Assembly (NCBI RefSeq): GCF_014651815.1
Contig: NZ_BMXP01000009.1
Coordinates: forward strand, 91,365-155,364
DNA from: Alteromonas halophila
Lineage (GTDB): Bacteria; Pseudomonadota; Gammaproteobacteria; Enterobacterales; Alteromonadaceae
Length of the DNA stretch: 64,000 bases
Reading direction: 5' to 3'
Shown here in pieces: positions 35,309 to 46,445 of the stretch (position 1 is its first letter; each line of letters opens with the position of its first letter). The notes below the pieces were generated by a model. That model searched no databases. It saw nothing but the letters and a program-made list of their open reading frames with translations, and was not told the origin of the DNA. The position numbers and the translations under genes were made by a program.

Positions 35309-36559
35309 TTAACTCAGCGACAACAGTGCACTGACCAGCCGATCGCTATCATAAATATCCGGCTGACTCTTTCTGACCAGCTTCGTATCGATCACTTCAA
35401 TGCCGAGCTGGCGGTATTTTTCAGCGTCTATCGTATCCTGTTGCGGACAAAAACGACTGTCGTAGACAATGAAGTTAAGCAAAGCCGATGGCGCGACAGG
35501 GTTTGCAAACTGACTTTGTAACTGCGCCAGCAATGTATCAATCTGATCATGCAGACACATACCATACTGCTCTGGGTCCGTTCCGCGGTTGGGAATGTAC
35601 ACTTTTGGCCCCGGATTCCCTGCAATGGCGCTGGCCACCCCTTGTGGCAAAAGGTTGGCGGTAAGGCTCGAATAATAGCTGCCCGGCGGATAGCAGATAA
35701 GCTCGGCCGACCCGATTAACTCACTGTTTTGCTGGTTGAGATGACTTTGTACGGGCTCCAGGCGATCAGAGCGCTTGCTTAATGCCAGCGACTTCACCGA
35801 GCTGGTTATTTTCGGCTTTTCTTTACCAGTCAGCCGGTGCTGGCCAACAATATCGGTGCCGTCGCTCAGTCTGGCGGCCAGGTGATAGTTGTCATCAGTG
35901 ATCATTCGTACCGTACCGCGCACGTTTACCAGCTTTGAGAATAAGTAAATAATCGGATCAAGCTCACGGTGCTGGTTTAAGTATCCCCCTACCAGAATCA
36001 GGTTTCCAACACTGGCACCGCGTAAGTCAAACGATGCCGGCATCGCATTGAGAAAATAGCCAAGATGATGGCAGATAAGCGTGCGCATCGGAGCGTCAAT
36101 ACTGCGGATAAGCTTATCGGTGCCTGCAACCATACCGCTTAGCCGTTTATGCAACGTGGTATTTTTGCTGCGTTTGGAAAAACGATAGTTAAACAGGCGC
36201 TTGACGTTCGGGTGCCCTAACACCGTCTCGTCCGACAATGCCATCATACGGCTTCGTAAATCGCCTACAGCAGGCATATCGAACGCAGCTCGGAGCTTGG
36301 CAGAACTGCCCCCGGAGTCATACGGCGTAACCAGGTGAATGGAGTTATGTGTATATTCGGTGAGTTTTTGGGCGACGCCGTTTAACGCCGTTCCCCCACT
36401 AAAAAAAAGAACCCTGGGCCCAAGCTCCGGACTTTTCCTGTAGCGGCTGAGTCGCATTTCATCTGGTACAGTGACAGCCCGGGTCACCAGATAGTCGCGC
36501 ATTGTTTCTCCCAGAGCAGCGTCGGTGTTGAATGACGCCTGATACGAGTACCTTTCCAA
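35309..36559 (-). CDS. CofD-like protein
   Basis: This 416-residue protein has a CofD/YvcK-type start, VLFFSGGTALNGVAQKL, then THNSIHLVTPYDSGGSSAKL, a GDLRSRMMAL segment, ASVGNLILVGGYL (the conserved Asn/Gly site) and ELICYPPGSYYSSL. Family members transfer or bind phospho-sugar or nucleotide ligands; true CofD makes coenzyme F420, which Alteromonas-type bacteria are not known to use. A subgroup called the GAK-system CofD-like protein has this build, but its usual ATP-grasp partner is not beside it. The ATG at 36559 is used. Confidence 0.78.
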   Translation of the reverse strand: MERYSYQASFNTDAALGETMRDYLVTRAVTVPDEMRLSRYRKSPELGPRVLFFSGGTALNGVAQKLTEYTHNSIHLVTPYDSGGSSAKLRAAFDMPAVGDLRSRMMALSDETVLGHPNVKRLFNYRFSKRSKNTTLHKRLSGMVAGTDKLIRSIDAPMRTLICHHLGYFLNAMPASFDLRGASVGNLILVGGYLNQHRELDPIIYLFSKLVNVRGTVRMITDDNYHLAARLSDGTDIVGQHRLTGKEKPKITSSVKSLALSKRSDRLEPVQSHLNQQNSELIGSAELICYPPGSYYSSLTANLLPQGVASAIAGNPGPKVYIPNRGTDPEQYGMCLHDQIDTLLAQLQSQFANPVAPSALLNFIVYDSRFCPQQDTIDAEKYRQLGIEVIDTKLVRKSQPDIYDSDRLVSALLSLS

Positions 36560-36653
36560 TTAAGTTTATATAAAGCGCCTTACTATGCAAATAACGGCAT
36601 GGCGGTATTAAGTGACGCTACCAGCCCCGCTCCATTTTTAACGTGCAGGGATA

Positions 36654-37202
36654 TTACTCCCTTGCACATAACTGCGACCACTCCAGTTCTGTGCCCGCCA
36701 GTCCTAGCGCGCTGACAAACGCCTGGTAGTCGGCCTTACCCATAGCATCGGCAACAGTTTTAAGCTGAGATTTTGCCCGCACCGCTTTCACCTGCAGCAA
36801 GTCCAGTCGCTTATCTGCCTGCGGATCAAACTCTGCCGCCAGGATCCCCTGTGCTTTCTGATCGGCATCCCAGTACGCCAGCACGCTGGAGATCATCTTC
36901 TGCTGAACGCCAACCATTTGCTTTTGTGACAACAGGTGGCAAAGCTCGGTTTGTGCAGTGAATGTACGAAACTGTTTCTCGGTAACCTGAGGCAACAACG
37001 CATCAATGGAAACCAGTAATTCACGGTACTGTCTCACCAGCTTTTGGTGACTCGCTGACGCGTAGGCATGCGCAGGCAACATTGCGATGTCATCCTTAAT
37101 CATATCGAGGTTTACCAACGTGCGTTGCATCACAGACATGCCAGTGTTTCGTTCCAAAAGGCGTAAATGACCATCATAGCACCCCTTATGCGACAATTTC
37201 AT
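36654..37202 (-). CDS. Uncharacterised helical protein
   Basis: This 182-residue soluble protein is almost entirely helical (LVRQYRELLVSIDALLPQVT; ELCHLLSQKQMVGVQQKMIS; LDLLQVKAVRAKSQLKTVAD). No signal peptide, membrane helix or catalytic motif is seen. The ATG at 37202 has CCAGGCGC before it, while a later Met (residue 22) is possible. It lies between the CofD-like gene and a divergent GGDEF-EAL gene, about 90 bp from the former on the same strand. I cannot assign a function. Confidence 0.6.
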   Translation of the reverse strand: MKLSHKGCYDGHLRLLERNTGMSVMQRTLVNLDMIKDDIAMLPAHAYASASHQKLVRQYRELLVSIDALLPQVTEKQFRTFTAQTELCHLLSQKQMVGVQQKMISSVLAYWDADQKAQGILAAEFDPQADKRLDLLQVKAVRAKSQLKTVADAMGKADYQAFVSALGLAGTELEWSQLCARE

Positions 37203-37359
37203 CTGCGCCAGGTACAGTGGTTTCGTTGGCGTACTAAGCGGATCAATAACTTCAGCTCATGCGCATTCTGATAAAAGCGCGTTTCTTTTGTCGAGGAACA
37301 AGACTTTTTCATTTCGCGTGTTATGCTTTGCACGGTTGTAGATAAATGGCTGTTATACG

Positions 37360-38889
37360 ATGCGACGAAACTTGCGTTCTGCTTTGTCAGGTGCACTAAT
37401 TTATGCAATTGTGGGCGGGCTCTGGATCCTGTTTTCTGACCAGGCGTTGTCATTATTAGTTGCAGATACAAAGGCGTATCAGGAACTTCAGACCTATAAA
37501 GGCTGGTTTTATGTGGTCGTCACATCACTGCTGCTGTTTATGCTGCTGTCACGGGCAGTCAAAAAAACGCAGACGCTGCTGCAAATCGATCCTCTGACTT
37601 ACTTGCCCCGCCATTTTCAGTTCTCACTGGCACTGGACAAAATATTGAAGAGCCTGCCACACGGCTCGTCGTTGATAATGATGGATATTGATATCAACAA
37701 TTTTTCTAAAATTAATGAAAGTAAAGGCCATGAATTCGCTGACAAGGTGCTGCTGACACTGGCAAATAAGCTTAAAAACGAATTTCGCGACGGCGCCTTG
37801 ATTGGCAGGCTGGGGGCTGACAATTTTGGTATCGCGGTTTCTCATCACGAGCACAGTGATAGTTTTGATGTCTATGCCAGCCGGGTATTCAATGCCCTGA
37901 AGCGGGTAAGTGACAAACTGGATTATCCGGTTCAGGCGTCAATTGGGATCGCCATTGCACCTGGCGATGGTAAGCGAAGCAGAGAGCTGATCACCCGCGC
38001 GACCGCCGCACTGCAAAACCTGAAAGGCAAAGGTGAAGGCCTGTTCGGTTACTTTAGCCGCGAACTGTCAACTCAGTTACAGCGTCGCCAGCTGATAGTC
38101 CATGCGCTTCGCCAGCCTGACTGCTTTTCCCGTTTTTCCCTGGTTTACCAGCCGCAATACAATGCGCTGAGCAAACAAGTGTGCGGTGTAGAAGTATTGT
38201 GCCGCTGGCATCACCCTGAACTTGGCCCGGTATCGCCTGCGGAATTTATCCCTGTCGCGGAAGAAATTGGCGTATCTGGCCGCATTTCTGACTGGGTCAT
38301 ACGTCAGGCCTACAAAGAGCTGTCTGATTCAGACTGCCTTGCTGTGCTGCCCCGCGTTTCGGTGAATATCTCAGCCACTGAGTTTAATGACGAACTGCAG
38401 CTGCAGGCACTGACCCGATTATTCACGCACTACAGTCACTTTGCCAGGTACTGCCAGCTGGAAATTACAGAAACAGCTGCGCTTGAGAACCCCAGGGCCA
38501 ACAGTCAGCTTCTGATGGCCCTAAAAGCGTTGGGGTTACGCTTTTCGATCGACGATTTTGGCACTGGCTATACCTCGCTGGCGATGCTGCAAAACCTGCC
38601 TATCGATGAAATTAAGATCGACCGGGCCTTTGTCAACAGTGTCGAAGCAGACACCAGCACACGGCGGATTGTCATGTCGATTATCGATATTGCCGCTAAT
38701 TTCGGTGTAAATTCCGTCGCTGAAGGTGTAGAGACGGACAGTCAGTTAAAAGTATTGCAGGAAACACAATGTGCTGAGGTCCAGGGATATCTGTTGTGCC
38801 ATCCACTGACCATTGAGCAGCTTAAAGTACGACTCAAAGCAGAACGCACCCAAAACGCAGAAGTGCTGTCCGTTAATGCTCCGCGCTGA
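37360..38889 (+). CDS. GGDEF-EAL protein with a degenerate GGDEF domain
   Basis: This 509-residue protein has two N-terminal membrane helices (about 10-70). Its GGDEF domain has the signature changed to GADNF (about 152-156), so it is probably inactive as a cyclase. Its EAL domain keeps the catalytic residues: EVL at 278-280 in place of EAL, NISATEF, EITETAAL, SIDDFGTGYTSL, EIKIDRAFV and AEGVET. It is therefore predicted to be a c-di-GMP phosphodiesterase, with the GADNF domain as a possible GTP or partner sensor. It opposes the three diguanylate cyclases in this window. Confidence 0.9.
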   Translation: MRRNLRSALSGALIYAIVGGLWILFSDQALSLLVADTKAYQELQTYKGWFYVVVTSLLLFMLLSRAVKKTQTLLQIDPLTYLPRHFQFSLALDKILKSLPHGSSLIMMDIDINNFSKINESKGHEFADKVLLTLANKLKNEFRDGALIGRLGADNFGIAVSHHEHSDSFDVYASRVFNALKRVSDKLDYPVQASIGIAIAPGDGKRSRELITRATAALQNLKGKGEGLFGYFSRELSTQLQRRQLIVHALRQPDCFSRFSLVYQPQYNALSKQVCGVEVLCRWHHPELGPVSPAEFIPVAEEIGVSGRISDWVIRQAYKELSDSDCLAVLPRVSVNISATEFNDELQLQALTRLFTHYSHFARYCQLEITETAALENPRANSQLLMALKALGLRFSIDDFGTGYTSLAMLQNLPIDEIKIDRAFVNSVEADTSTRRIVMSIIDIAANFGVNSVAEGVETDSQLKVLQETQCAEVQGYLLCHPLTIEQLKVRLKAERTQNAEVLSVNAPR

Positions 38890-38892
38890 GAG

Positions 38893-40935
38893 TCACTTCG
38901 GAGTCTGAGGCTTATCGCCTGTCAGTCCATCCGTTTCTGCGTGCACCGGGTAGTGTTGACGTAGCCGGTTAAGCTGGCGACGCGTTTCTTTGTAACTGCC
39001 GCTCTCTTTCATTTTTGCACTTTCCAGCAAAGCGGCCTTAGCACTGAGCAACGTCCAGTTTTTCGGCTGGGTTACCAACTGCTTGCCTGCCACTGTATTC
39101 AGCCACGCCAGTCCCTGCTTCTCTTTACCGGTTTTACGGTATAGGTCCACCAGAGCCGGCACGAAACTGACCACTGAAAAATCTACCATGCTAACCTGTT
39201 CGAACAATTCTACTGCCGTCGCTTTGTCTTGCTGACGATACAAAAACCGGGGCGCACTTTGCCACAGTCGCGCGGCAGCGGAATCCCCCGACAATGCAGC
39301 CGCCTGAGCAAAATAGACACTGGCCTGATCAGGTTTTCCGGCACGCATCAACAAGTCGGCCAGGTACAGGTTGTTAGGAGTAGAACGGTCATCGACATCA
39401 AGACTGCGCTGCATAGCCGCGATGGCGCCTTCTGTGTCGCCCTGCAACTCACGTAACTTTGCCTGCCAGACGTAGGCCCAGGTATACCGTTCGTCCACGC
39501 TCAGCGCCGTTTCGATTGCGGCCTGGGCGGCCTGATACTCTCCGCGCCAAATATGCACAATAGCCAGGTTAACATTAACCCACTGCGACAGCGGATCCAG
39601 CCGGACTGCACGACGTGCCCGCTCTATTGCTTTATCTGGCTGCAGCCTGGCCAGTTCCAGCTCTGAGTATAAATACTGTGTTGTCGCGTCCTCGCCATGT
39701 TCATCGATAATAAAGTCCAGGGCGGCCTGTGCATCAGAGAAATCGCCACGCTGTGTAGCCAGAATTGCTTTGGCCTGGTAAGCGGCTATCGCAGACGGAT
39801 TGATAGCCAGGGCCCGCATAATCGCCTGTTCAGCGCTCTCTGTAGCCTTATCTTCTGGCATATACAGATCGTGGAAGTTATAACGTGCATAAATGTATGC
39901 CAGGGCTGCGTGCGCCTCTGCCATATCCGGTGCCAGCGCAACCGCCTTCTGAAATTCACGCTCCGCTCGGTAAAACCACTCACTGGTTGTACCGTTCATC
40001 AGCCAGTAGCGGCCACTTAGATAATGTTTATATGCAACCGGGTCCGGCTTGTTTAATACGCCGGATGTCTGTTCGGACACCGACAGCTCATCGAGAATCG
40101 TTTGCAGTACTGACTGTCTGACGCTGTTAAGCTGCGCGAAGATATTATCAAAGCCACCAGACCACATCAGCGTATCCGTCGATACATCCACCAGCGACAG
40201 CACCGCCCTGACACTGTCTCCGGAAGCACGCAGTTCACCGGTGATCACATAACGCACATCCAGCCTGTCAGCCAGTTGACGGACCCGCTCCTGTTGCGGC
40301 ACACCATTATCGAAACTGTATCCGGTCGCCAGTTGTAAGGCGTTTATGGTCGCCAGCTCACTGGTCAGATCCTCGGTGAAGCCTTTAATCAGCTGTGCCT
40401 GCTGCTCAGGCAGAGATTCCGTATTAATGGGCAATACCGCCAGTCTGGCTGGCGCGAACCCCGGCGGTGTCTCATCGAGCTCTCCGGTGAGCGTGCCAAG
40501 CAGCACGGCAATCACAATCATGCCAATAAACATCAATGGCAACCAGAACGGCGTCGCCGCTTTGCTCTGTGCAGCGTCACTGTGCTGAGTGTCAGTATCA
40601 GGCTCAGCCTGTATCGTTTGCGGCGCTGCTGTCAGGCGATAACCGCGTTTGGGCACTGTCTGAATCAGCCGTCGCGATTTACTGTCGTCGAGTGCGTAAC
40701 GAAGCTGCGATACTGCTCGTGTCAGCACCTCTTCAACCACTACCCGGCCTTCCCACAGGGTAATTAGCAGAAAGTCACGGCTAACGGTATTTTCGGCATG
40801 CTCTACCAGCACACTCAGCACCTGCATGGCTTTTGGCTCAACATGGCGGACATTGCCGTCTTTGGCAATCGTGTTATCCCCCATGTCTATGGTAAAGCCT
40901 TCGAGTAGAAATTTATCCGGATGTGAACGGGTCAC
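38893..40935 (-). CDS. Membrane-anchored winged-helix/TPR regulator (CadC/ToxR type)
   Basis: This 680-residue protein has an OmpR-like winged-helix DNA-binding domain (about 10-105; EPKAMQVLSVLVEHAENTVS, VSQLRYALDDSKSRRLIQTV followed by PKRGYRL). A membrane helix lies at about 130-150, then a TolB-like region (FTEDLTSELATINALQLAT) and six or more TPR repeats to the C-terminus. A one-component regulator of this type binds DNA while held in the membrane and senses something outside through its TPRs. The target genes are not known. The stop is three bases from that of the converging GGDEF-EAL gene. Confidence 0.88.
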   Translation of the reverse strand: MTRSHPDKFLLEGFTIDMGDNTIAKDGNVRHVEPKAMQVLSVLVEHAENTVSRDFLLITLWEGRVVVEEVLTRAVSQLRYALDDSKSRRLIQTVPKRGYRLTAAPQTIQAEPDTDTQHSDAAQSKAATPFWLPLMFIGMIVIAVLLGTLTGELDETPPGFAPARLAVLPINTESLPEQQAQLIKGFTEDLTSELATINALQLATGYSFDNGVPQQERVRQLADRLDVRYVITGELRASGDSVRAVLSLVDVSTDTLMWSGGFDNIFAQLNSVRQSVLQTILDELSVSEQTSGVLNKPDPVAYKHYLSGRYWLMNGTTSEWFYRAEREFQKAVALAPDMAEAHAALAYIYARYNFHDLYMPEDKATESAEQAIMRALAINPSAIAAYQAKAILATQRGDFSDAQAALDFIIDEHGEDATTQYLYSELELARLQPDKAIERARRAVRLDPLSQWVNVNLAIVHIWRGEYQAAQAAIETALSVDERYTWAYVWQAKLRELQGDTEGAIAAMQRSLDVDDRSTPNNLYLADLLMRAGKPDQASVYFAQAAALSGDSAAARLWQSAPRFLYRQQDKATAVELFEQVSMVDFSVVSFVPALVDLYRKTGKEKQGLAWLNTVAGKQLVTQPKNWTLLSAKAALLESAKMKESGSYKETRRQLNRLRQHYPVHAETDGLTGDKPQTPK

Positions 40936-41187
40936 ATTTACCTCTTATTCTTCGGTCCTTAAAAATAAGGCGAATACCAATCCATAGTGAAGTTTATCGT
41001 CTCAACGTGAGTCAGAACGTCTGTCTGGACAGGTATAAAAACCAGTTTCATTAGCTAAACCTTAGCGAATCATCGTGCAGCCGTCAGGTTCCTCAGGTCC
41101 TTTCCCGCTATCTTTTCATTAACCCTTGTTACATCGGGTTAACAAACTGATGCACTGACACCGCCCTGAGGCTGGAGGAATACTACC

Positions 41188-41664
41188 ATGATCAAAACAC
41201 GAGTAAGCAAATTTGGCGCATTCTTTTTGGGTGCACTGTTTATCGGTACCAGCGTAAACGCTGAACCCGTACTTTCGATGAAAACCAGCATTGAAGACGT
41301 CAACGGTGTACGTGATGTCGAAGCAGGAAATTATCAGACAGGCATCCGTAAACTGGAAGCAGCGCTGGCTAAAACGTCGGTCACCGGCAACCGTCTGCCA
41401 ATCCTGACCAACCTGTGTGTTGCTCATGTTGCAACGGGAGACCTTGAACAGGCCAATCGCTACTGCAATGATGCTGTGCAACACAGTAACAAGCTGACCA
41501 GCACGATTGCACTGAATAATCGCGCCGTCCTGCACTACCTTAACGACGACTTGGTCGCGGCGGCAGCGGATCTTGAGGCGGCCGATAAAAATGCGCGCAT
41601 GCCAGCCCTGATTAAGGGAAACCTTGAAAAACTGCAGCGGGTAACCACACTGGCCAAAAACTAG
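41188..41664 (+). CDS. Exported TPR-repeat protein
   Basis: This 158-residue protein has a signal peptide (KFGAFFLGALFIGTSVNA) and then three TPR-like helical hairpins (RDVEAGNYQTGIRKLEAAL; TNLCVAHVATGDLEQANRYC; NRAVLHYLNDDLVAAAADL). A strong CTGGAGG precedes the ATG. It is a likely periplasmic scaffold. It lies next to a TPR-containing membrane regulator on the opposite strand, 250 bp away, so the two might share a pathway; this is inference. Confidence 0.82.
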   Translation: MIKTRVSKFGAFFLGALFIGTSVNAEPVLSMKTSIEDVNGVRDVEAGNYQTGIRKLEAALAKTSVTGNRLPILTNLCVAHVATGDLEQANRYCNDAVQHSNKLTSTIALNNRAVLHYLNDDLVAAAADLEAADKNARMPALIKGNLEKLQRVTTLAKN

Positions 41665-41678
41665 TCGTGGTGAATGTA

Positions 41679-41702
41679 AGTACCGCGCCAGGGCGCGGTA
41701 CT
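41679..41702. terminator. Hairpin between convergent genes
   Basis: AGTACCGCGCC pairs with GGCGCGGTACT almost without a loop, between the stop of the TPR gene and the stop of the chemoreceptor gene. No T tract follows in either direction, so the role is inferred from position. Confidence 0.45.
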
Positions 41703-41709
41703 CCCTCAA

Positions 41710-43845
41710 CTAACGGGTTTTAAGTTTATCCAGATACGTATTTAGTTTTTCCACTGCCCGCTTGATATTCTGCGCGCTGACTTTGGATGAATCGGCTAAT
41801 TCAGAGACATTTTTGGTCGCATCGCCAATAACCACCATATTCTGATTCAGCACATCGCTTACCTGACTCTGCTCCTCTGCTGCTGTTGCAAGCTGAATCA
41901 TACGCTGACTAATTTCATCAATGTTCTGAACCGTTTCGCGCATTTGTGCAAACGCCTCATGAGAACGTTCAGCAGCTACGTTCGCGCTTTCATTACCTTT
42001 ATCAATTATCGATACCGTAGTGGCTACCTCCGTCTGCAGCCCATCAATAACACGCGAAGTCTCATCCACCGACTGCGCGGTTTTTGATGCCAGCGCCCGG
42101 ACCTCATCGGCAACCACACTAAAGCCACGGCCATGGTCGCCGGCTCTGGCTGCCTCAATGGCCGCATTTAATGCAAGTAAGTTGGTTTGTTCTGCCACGG
42201 CACCAATCACATCGAGAATTTTGCGAATTTCATCACTGCGGCTTGATACTTTACTCACCGCTTCTGATGCAGTGCGCATTTGCTCTGCCAGTTGTTTCGC
42301 CTCATCGGCAGACGTAGACACTTTTCCTTCTGTTTGTTTCACCGACTCATTCGCATCATTGGCATAACGGGAGGAATCTGATGCCGTGCTGGCCACCTCT
42401 CTGGCTGTTTCGGACATTTGCGTTATGGCGGACACAACACTGTCGATTTCAGAAAGCTGGCGCTGGAGCTGCTCACTGGTGCGTTCAGCATAGCCTGCCG
42501 ACTCTTCACTGTCTTGCCTGACTGAGTTACCCGCTTCTTTGGCCTCTTCCATGATTTCACGTACGGTTTCTCTGAACTGATTGAAGGCCGTACTTAACTG
42601 AATAAGTTCTGCATGGGAGCGCACATCAATGCGCTGTGTCAGATCGCCTCCCTGACCGGCCAGTTCTGACATTTTTTCTGCCACCAGCCTGACCGGATCG
42701 ACAACACTACCGGTAAACACCCTGACCAGAATCAACGCAACAGCCAGTAACACGCCCCCGGCAATCAGTAACATCCAGAGCAGCGCTGAGATATCTCCGG
42801 CAATTTGATCACTGATGCGGGTAGCGGGCGCCATGGCGGTATCATAGTTAACTGCAACAATTAATTGCCAGTTAACATCGGGGGTCGAGAGCCTGATAGG
42901 CCGCGCCAGATACATAAAACCGTCGTGTACCTGCGTCTCGCTTGAGGTAACAATATTGTCCAGCAATGACGCCTGTGCGGTTGTTGCAAATATTTCAGAC
43001 ACGGGTCTGGCTAATTTATTCTCTGCATCTGTCGCCGCGGCTACAAATCGGTCGTGACTGATGACATACACCTCTGCGCTACCGTTGTAGAGACTTGCTT
43101 TGAGTTCTGAGGCATATTGCTGGAGTATTGGTAAATTCAGATCGACACCTACGACGCCCCGAAAACTGTCATTGGCGATCACCGGCACCGTCAAACTGGT
43201 CATGACTTCGGTGTAGCCCGGCCTGATTTCATAATTGTACGGGTTCGCAATACAGGGCTTCAGCCGGTCCTTGTTGCACAGATACCATTCTGCCGCCCGG
43301 TTGCCAAATTCATCCAGCGTCTCATCAAACTTCTCTTGCGCATCATCAATAGGGATCTGTGAGATACTGCCGTCCTCCTCCCGCACAAAATAGATCTCAA
43401 AGGAGCCGACACCGGGAACTGAATGGCTGTTCCCGCTCATAAATTGCGACGCGTTACCGTCAAACTTGTTCTTTTCAAATTGCGCATACATTGACGATGT
43501 GCTGCCACCTCTAAGCAGCGTTTCCACCGAGTGTTCAACCTGAGCGCGATTCAGCGCCAGACTGGCCGGCCCTTCAATACTGCCCGCTAACTGTTGCCCA
43601 AGAATATGCGAATAAGCGTAATTTTTTTCAATCAGTAGCGACATATCTGCAGCATAGCTTTCGGCGCGCGACGACATTGTGTTCTCAATCTGCTGGCGTA
43701 TTTCTTCAGACACCTGACCGACGATGTCATCGCGGGTCTGACTCAGGCTGATCAGGCTGATAACCAGAAAGCACAGGGTAAGAACAATAAACAGCAGCCC
43801 TACGACAAGTTGCAGCTTGAAGGAAAGTGACCGGTTCGCAAACAT
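41710..43845 (-). CDS. Methyl-accepting chemotaxis protein
   Basis: This protein of about 711 residues has an N-terminal membrane helix ([21 protein letters not shown]), a large periplasmic Cache-type sensor (about 35-375, with [16 protein letters not shown]), a second helix ([20 protein letters not shown]) and a HAMP domain. The cytoplasmic signalling rod has its hairpin tip [19 protein letters not shown]. Methylation-type Gln/Glu segments flank the tip. Start 43845 is chosen because it begins the first helix and AGGCGG precedes it; the frame is open to 43962. The ligand is unknown. Confidence 0.92.
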   Translation of the reverse strand: MFANRSLSFKLQLVVGLLFIVLTLCFLVISLISLSQTRDDIVGQVSEEIRQQIENTMSSRAESYAADMSLLIEKNYAYSHILGQQLAGSIEGPASLALNRAQVEHSVETLLRGGSTSSMYAQFEKNKFDGNASQFMSGNSHSVPGVGSFEIYFVREEDGSISQIPIDDAQEKFDETLDEFGNRAAEWYLCNKDRLKPCIANPYNYEIRPGYTEVMTSLTVPVIANDSFRGVVGVDLNLPILQQYASELKASLYNGSAEVYVISHDRFVAAATDAENKLARPVSEIFATTAQASLLDNIVTSSETQVHDGFMYLARPIRLSTPDVNWQLIVAVNYDTAMAPATRISDQIAGDISALLWMLLIAGGVLLAVALILVRVFTGSVVDPVRLVAEKMSELAGQGGDLTQRIDVRSHAELIQLSTAFNQFRETVREIMEEAKEAGNSVRQDSEESAGYAERTSEQLQRQLSEIDSVVSAITQMSETAREVASTASDSSRYANDANESVKQTEGKVSTSADEAKQLAEQMRTASEAVSKVSSRSDEIRKILDVIGAVAEQTNLLALNAAIEAARAGDHGRGFSVVADEVRALASKTAQSVDETSRVIDGLQTEVATTVSIIDKGNESANVAAERSHEAFAQMRETVQNIDEISQRMIQLATAAEEQSQVSDVLNQNMVVIGDATKNVSELADSSKVSAQNIKRAVEKLNTYLDKLKTR

Positions 43846-44084
43846 AAATCCGCCTGAGTAGTGAGTGATTGAACGGGCATCCCTGCGCCTTGTTAAGTGT
43901 AGTACCGGCGCCCCATGTGGCTGCAAAACAGGTTGGAGCGGGTAATACGTAAAATACGTCACAGACTTTCAAGCATAGTGGGAAAATTGAAATACTTCCT
44001 GTCAGATCACTGAAAACGATAGAGTTTTACGGTGACGGGCATACCTTATGGCCTGGTTGCCGTCAAAGATGAGCTTAAACGTCA

Positions 44085-44112
44085 TAAAAAAAGCCAGCCC
44101 GAAGGCTGGCCT
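44085..44112 (-). terminator. Terminator of the catalase-peroxidase gene
   Basis: On the minus strand GCCAGCC-TTCG-GGCTGGC is followed by TTTTTTT, about 30 bp after the KatG stop. This is a textbook stem, a stable TTCG tetraloop and a strong T tract. Confidence 0.9.
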
Positions 44113-44141
44113 TAACAACGTGATTATCGCACTGCCACCAG

Positions 44142-46445
44142 TCAGTTTATGCTGGCACTGAGATCATGGCGAAGATCAAACCGGTCCAGTTGCATGACCT
44201 TAGTCCAGGCATCGACAAAGTCACGGACGAATCTGTCTTTTGCACCATCATACGCGTACACTTCCGCTACAGCGCGCAACTCTGAATTCGACCCAAAGAT
44301 AAGATCGACCGGCGTTGCCGTGTAGAGAACCTCACCAGAGCTCCGATCAACCCCTTCGTAGATACTCTCTTTGTCGGTTTTTTGCCATTTGATATCCATG
44401 TCAGTGAGATTGACGAAGAAATCATTACTCAACACTCCGGGTTTGTCTGTCAGCACGCCATGGCTGGCGTTTCCGGTATTCGCTCCGAGAGCGCGCATGC
44501 CTCCCAGTAAGGCCGTCATTTCAGGAACTGATAAATTCAGCTGAGCAGCCTTGTCCACCAGCATCTGCGTGGGCCCCTGATAACTGGTCTGTGCATTAAA
44601 GTAGTTGCGGAACGCATCGGCTTTTGGCTCGAGCAACGCAAAAGCGTCTACATCTGTCTGACTCTGCGTCGCATCACCACGCCCAGGCACGAACGGTACG
44701 GTAATATCTACGCCCGCGTCGGCAGCGGCCTGCTCTATCGCTGCAGCCCCAGCCAGCACAATCATATCTGACATGGATATCTGCTTGTCACCTGTGGCGC
44801 TGCTGTTAAAGTCACTGCGCACCTCTTGCAACGTGGCGAGAACCTTTTTCAGTTCTGCCGGATCGTTAGCTTGCCAGCCAATTTGAGGCTCCAGTCTGAC
44901 ACGCGCACCCGTCGCGCCACCACGCATATCGGAGGCCCGGAAGCTGGACGCAGACGCCCATGCCGCTTTCACCAGTTGCTGGGTAGTCAGATTGGTATCC
45001 AATACTGCTTGTTTAAGCTGCTTTATGTCACCATCATTGACCAGCGGATAATCCACATCCTGCACCGGGTCCTGCCACAGGAAGTCTTCTTCTGGCACAT
45101 CGTTCCCCAGATAACGCGCTTTGGGTCCCATGTCGCGGTGTGTCAGTTTAAACCACGCTTTGGCAAACGCTTGCTGGTACTCATCAGGGTTAGCCAGGAA
45201 TCGCTCAGCAATCGCCCGGTATTTGGGATCCGCTTTCAGCGCCAGGTCTGCAGTTGTCATTACCGGCGGATTTTTCTTGCCTTCAACGTGGGCATCCGGA
45301 ACTGTGTTATGCATAGCCTTGTTCTCAGGCACCCAGATTATGGCACCACCAGGACTACGGGTCTGTTCCCATTCATTATTCAGCAGGTTTGATAAATAGA
45401 GGGTCGTCCACTTAGTAGGGGCCTGAGTCCAGGCGCCTTCAAGACCACTGGTTACCGTATCTTCTGAATGCCCCTTACCACATTTATTTTTCCAGCCAAG
45501 TCCCTGCTCTTCAAGACCGGCCGCCCCCGGTTCTTTATCCAGACAATCGCCGGCTTTGTGTGCCCCGTGCATTTTCCCAAAGGTGTGACCACCCGCCACC
45601 AGAGCGACAGTCTCTTCATCATTCATCGCCATTCGGCCAAAAGCGGTCCGAATATTCTTCGCCGACCCCTTAGGATCCGGCTTTCCTTTAGGGCCTTCCG
45701 GATTTACGTAAATAAGCCCCATGTGCGTTGCCCCGAGGGGTCGCTGCAGTTTTCCGTCTTTTTCTTCGCGGTCACTGGCCAGCATCTCCACTTCCGGGCC
45801 CCAGTACACCAAATCAGGCTCCCAGTCATCGGTTCGGCCACCGGCAAATCCATAGGTATCGAAGCCCATATTCTCCATACCTACGGTACCCGCCAGTACC
45901 ATTAAATCGCCCCACGACAGAGCCGGTCCGTATTTTTGTTTAATTGGCCAGAGCAAACGACGGGCTTTATCTAAGTTGCCGTTGTCAGGCCAGCTATTTA
46001 GCGGGTCGAAACGCTGTTGTCCGCCGTCACCGCCGCCACGACCGTCGAGTGTGCGGTACGTTCCGGCACTGTGCCATGCCATACGAATAAAGAACGGGCC
46101 GTAATTCCCCCAGTCTGCAGGCCACCAGTCCTGTGAGTCTGTGAGTAAGGCCTCGACATCGGCTTTAACCTGGTCCAGATCGAGTTCGTTAAATGCTTTC
46201 GCATAATTGAAGTCTTCGCCATACGGATTCGATCGCGGATCATGACTGCGCAATGGCGACAGATCGAGCTGATCGGGCCACCAGAAATTATTCGATTTCG
46301 GCGTAAAAGCCTGGGTCATCCCACTGCCTTTCGCTCCTTCTGGCTTGCTCATCTGTTTTTGTTCATCAGCAACCGCGAGCCCTGTAGCCATTGCCAGCGC
46401 AATGATTGCCGAGAGTGCTGTTCGTTTGTTGTTCATGGATCTCAT
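44142..46445 (-). CDS. katG: Catalase-peroxidase KatG with a signal peptide
   Basis: This bifunctional haem enzyme of about 767 residues has two peroxidase-like halves. The N-terminal active half shows the distal triad [11 protein letters not shown] (Arg, Trp and His at about 121, 124, 125), the proximal [12 protein letters not shown], and [16 protein letters not shown]. The C-terminal half lacks these residues, as is normal. It removes hydrogen peroxide by catalase and peroxidase routes. An N-terminal signal peptide ([20 protein letters not shown]) points to the periplasm, unlike the common cytosolic KatG. ATG 46445 has AAGGA upstream; ATG 46436 and TTG 46469 are alternatives. A strong terminator follows. 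Confidence 0.93.
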   Translation of the reverse strand: MRSMNNKRTALSAIIALAMATGLAVADEQKQMSKPEGAKGSGMTQAFTPKSNNFWWPDQLDLSPLRSHDPRSNPYGEDFNYAKAFNELDLDQVKADVEALLTDSQDWWPADWGNYGPFFIRMAWHSAGTYRTLDGRGGGDGGQQRFDPLNSWPDNGNLDKARRLLWPIKQKYGPALSWGDLMVLAGTVGMENMGFDTYGFAGGRTDDWEPDLVYWGPEVEMLASDREEKDGKLQRPLGATHMGLIYVNPEGPKGKPDPKGSAKNIRTAFGRMAMNDEETVALVAGGHTFGKMHGAHKAGDCLDKEPGAAGLEEQGLGWKNKCGKGHSEDTVTSGLEGAWTQAPTKWTTLYLSNLLNNEWEQTRSPGGAIIWVPENKAMHNTVPDAHVEGKKNPPVMTTADLALKADPKYRAIAERFLANPDEYQQAFAKAWFKLTHRDMGPKARYLGNDVPEEDFLWQDPVQDVDYPLVNDGDIKQLKQAVLDTNLTTQQLVKAAWASASSFRASDMRGGATGARVRLEPQIGWQANDPAELKKVLATLQEVRSDFNSSATGDKQISMSDMIVLAGAAAIEQAAADAGVDITVPFVPGRGDATQSQTDVDAFALLEPKADAFRNYFNAQTSYQGPTQMLVDKAAQLNLSVPEMTALLGGMRALGANTGNASHGVLTDKPGVLSNDFFVNLTDMDIKWQKTDKESIYEGVDRSSGEVLYTATPVDLIFGSNSELRAVAEVYAYDGAKDRFVRDFVDAWTKVMQLDRFDLRHDLSASIN

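Noticed and set aside
37199..37471. A 90-codon minus-strand frame between the helical protein and the GGDEF-EAL gene
   Set aside because: It overlaps the start of the GGDEF-EAL gene on the other strand and shows no domain or signal.
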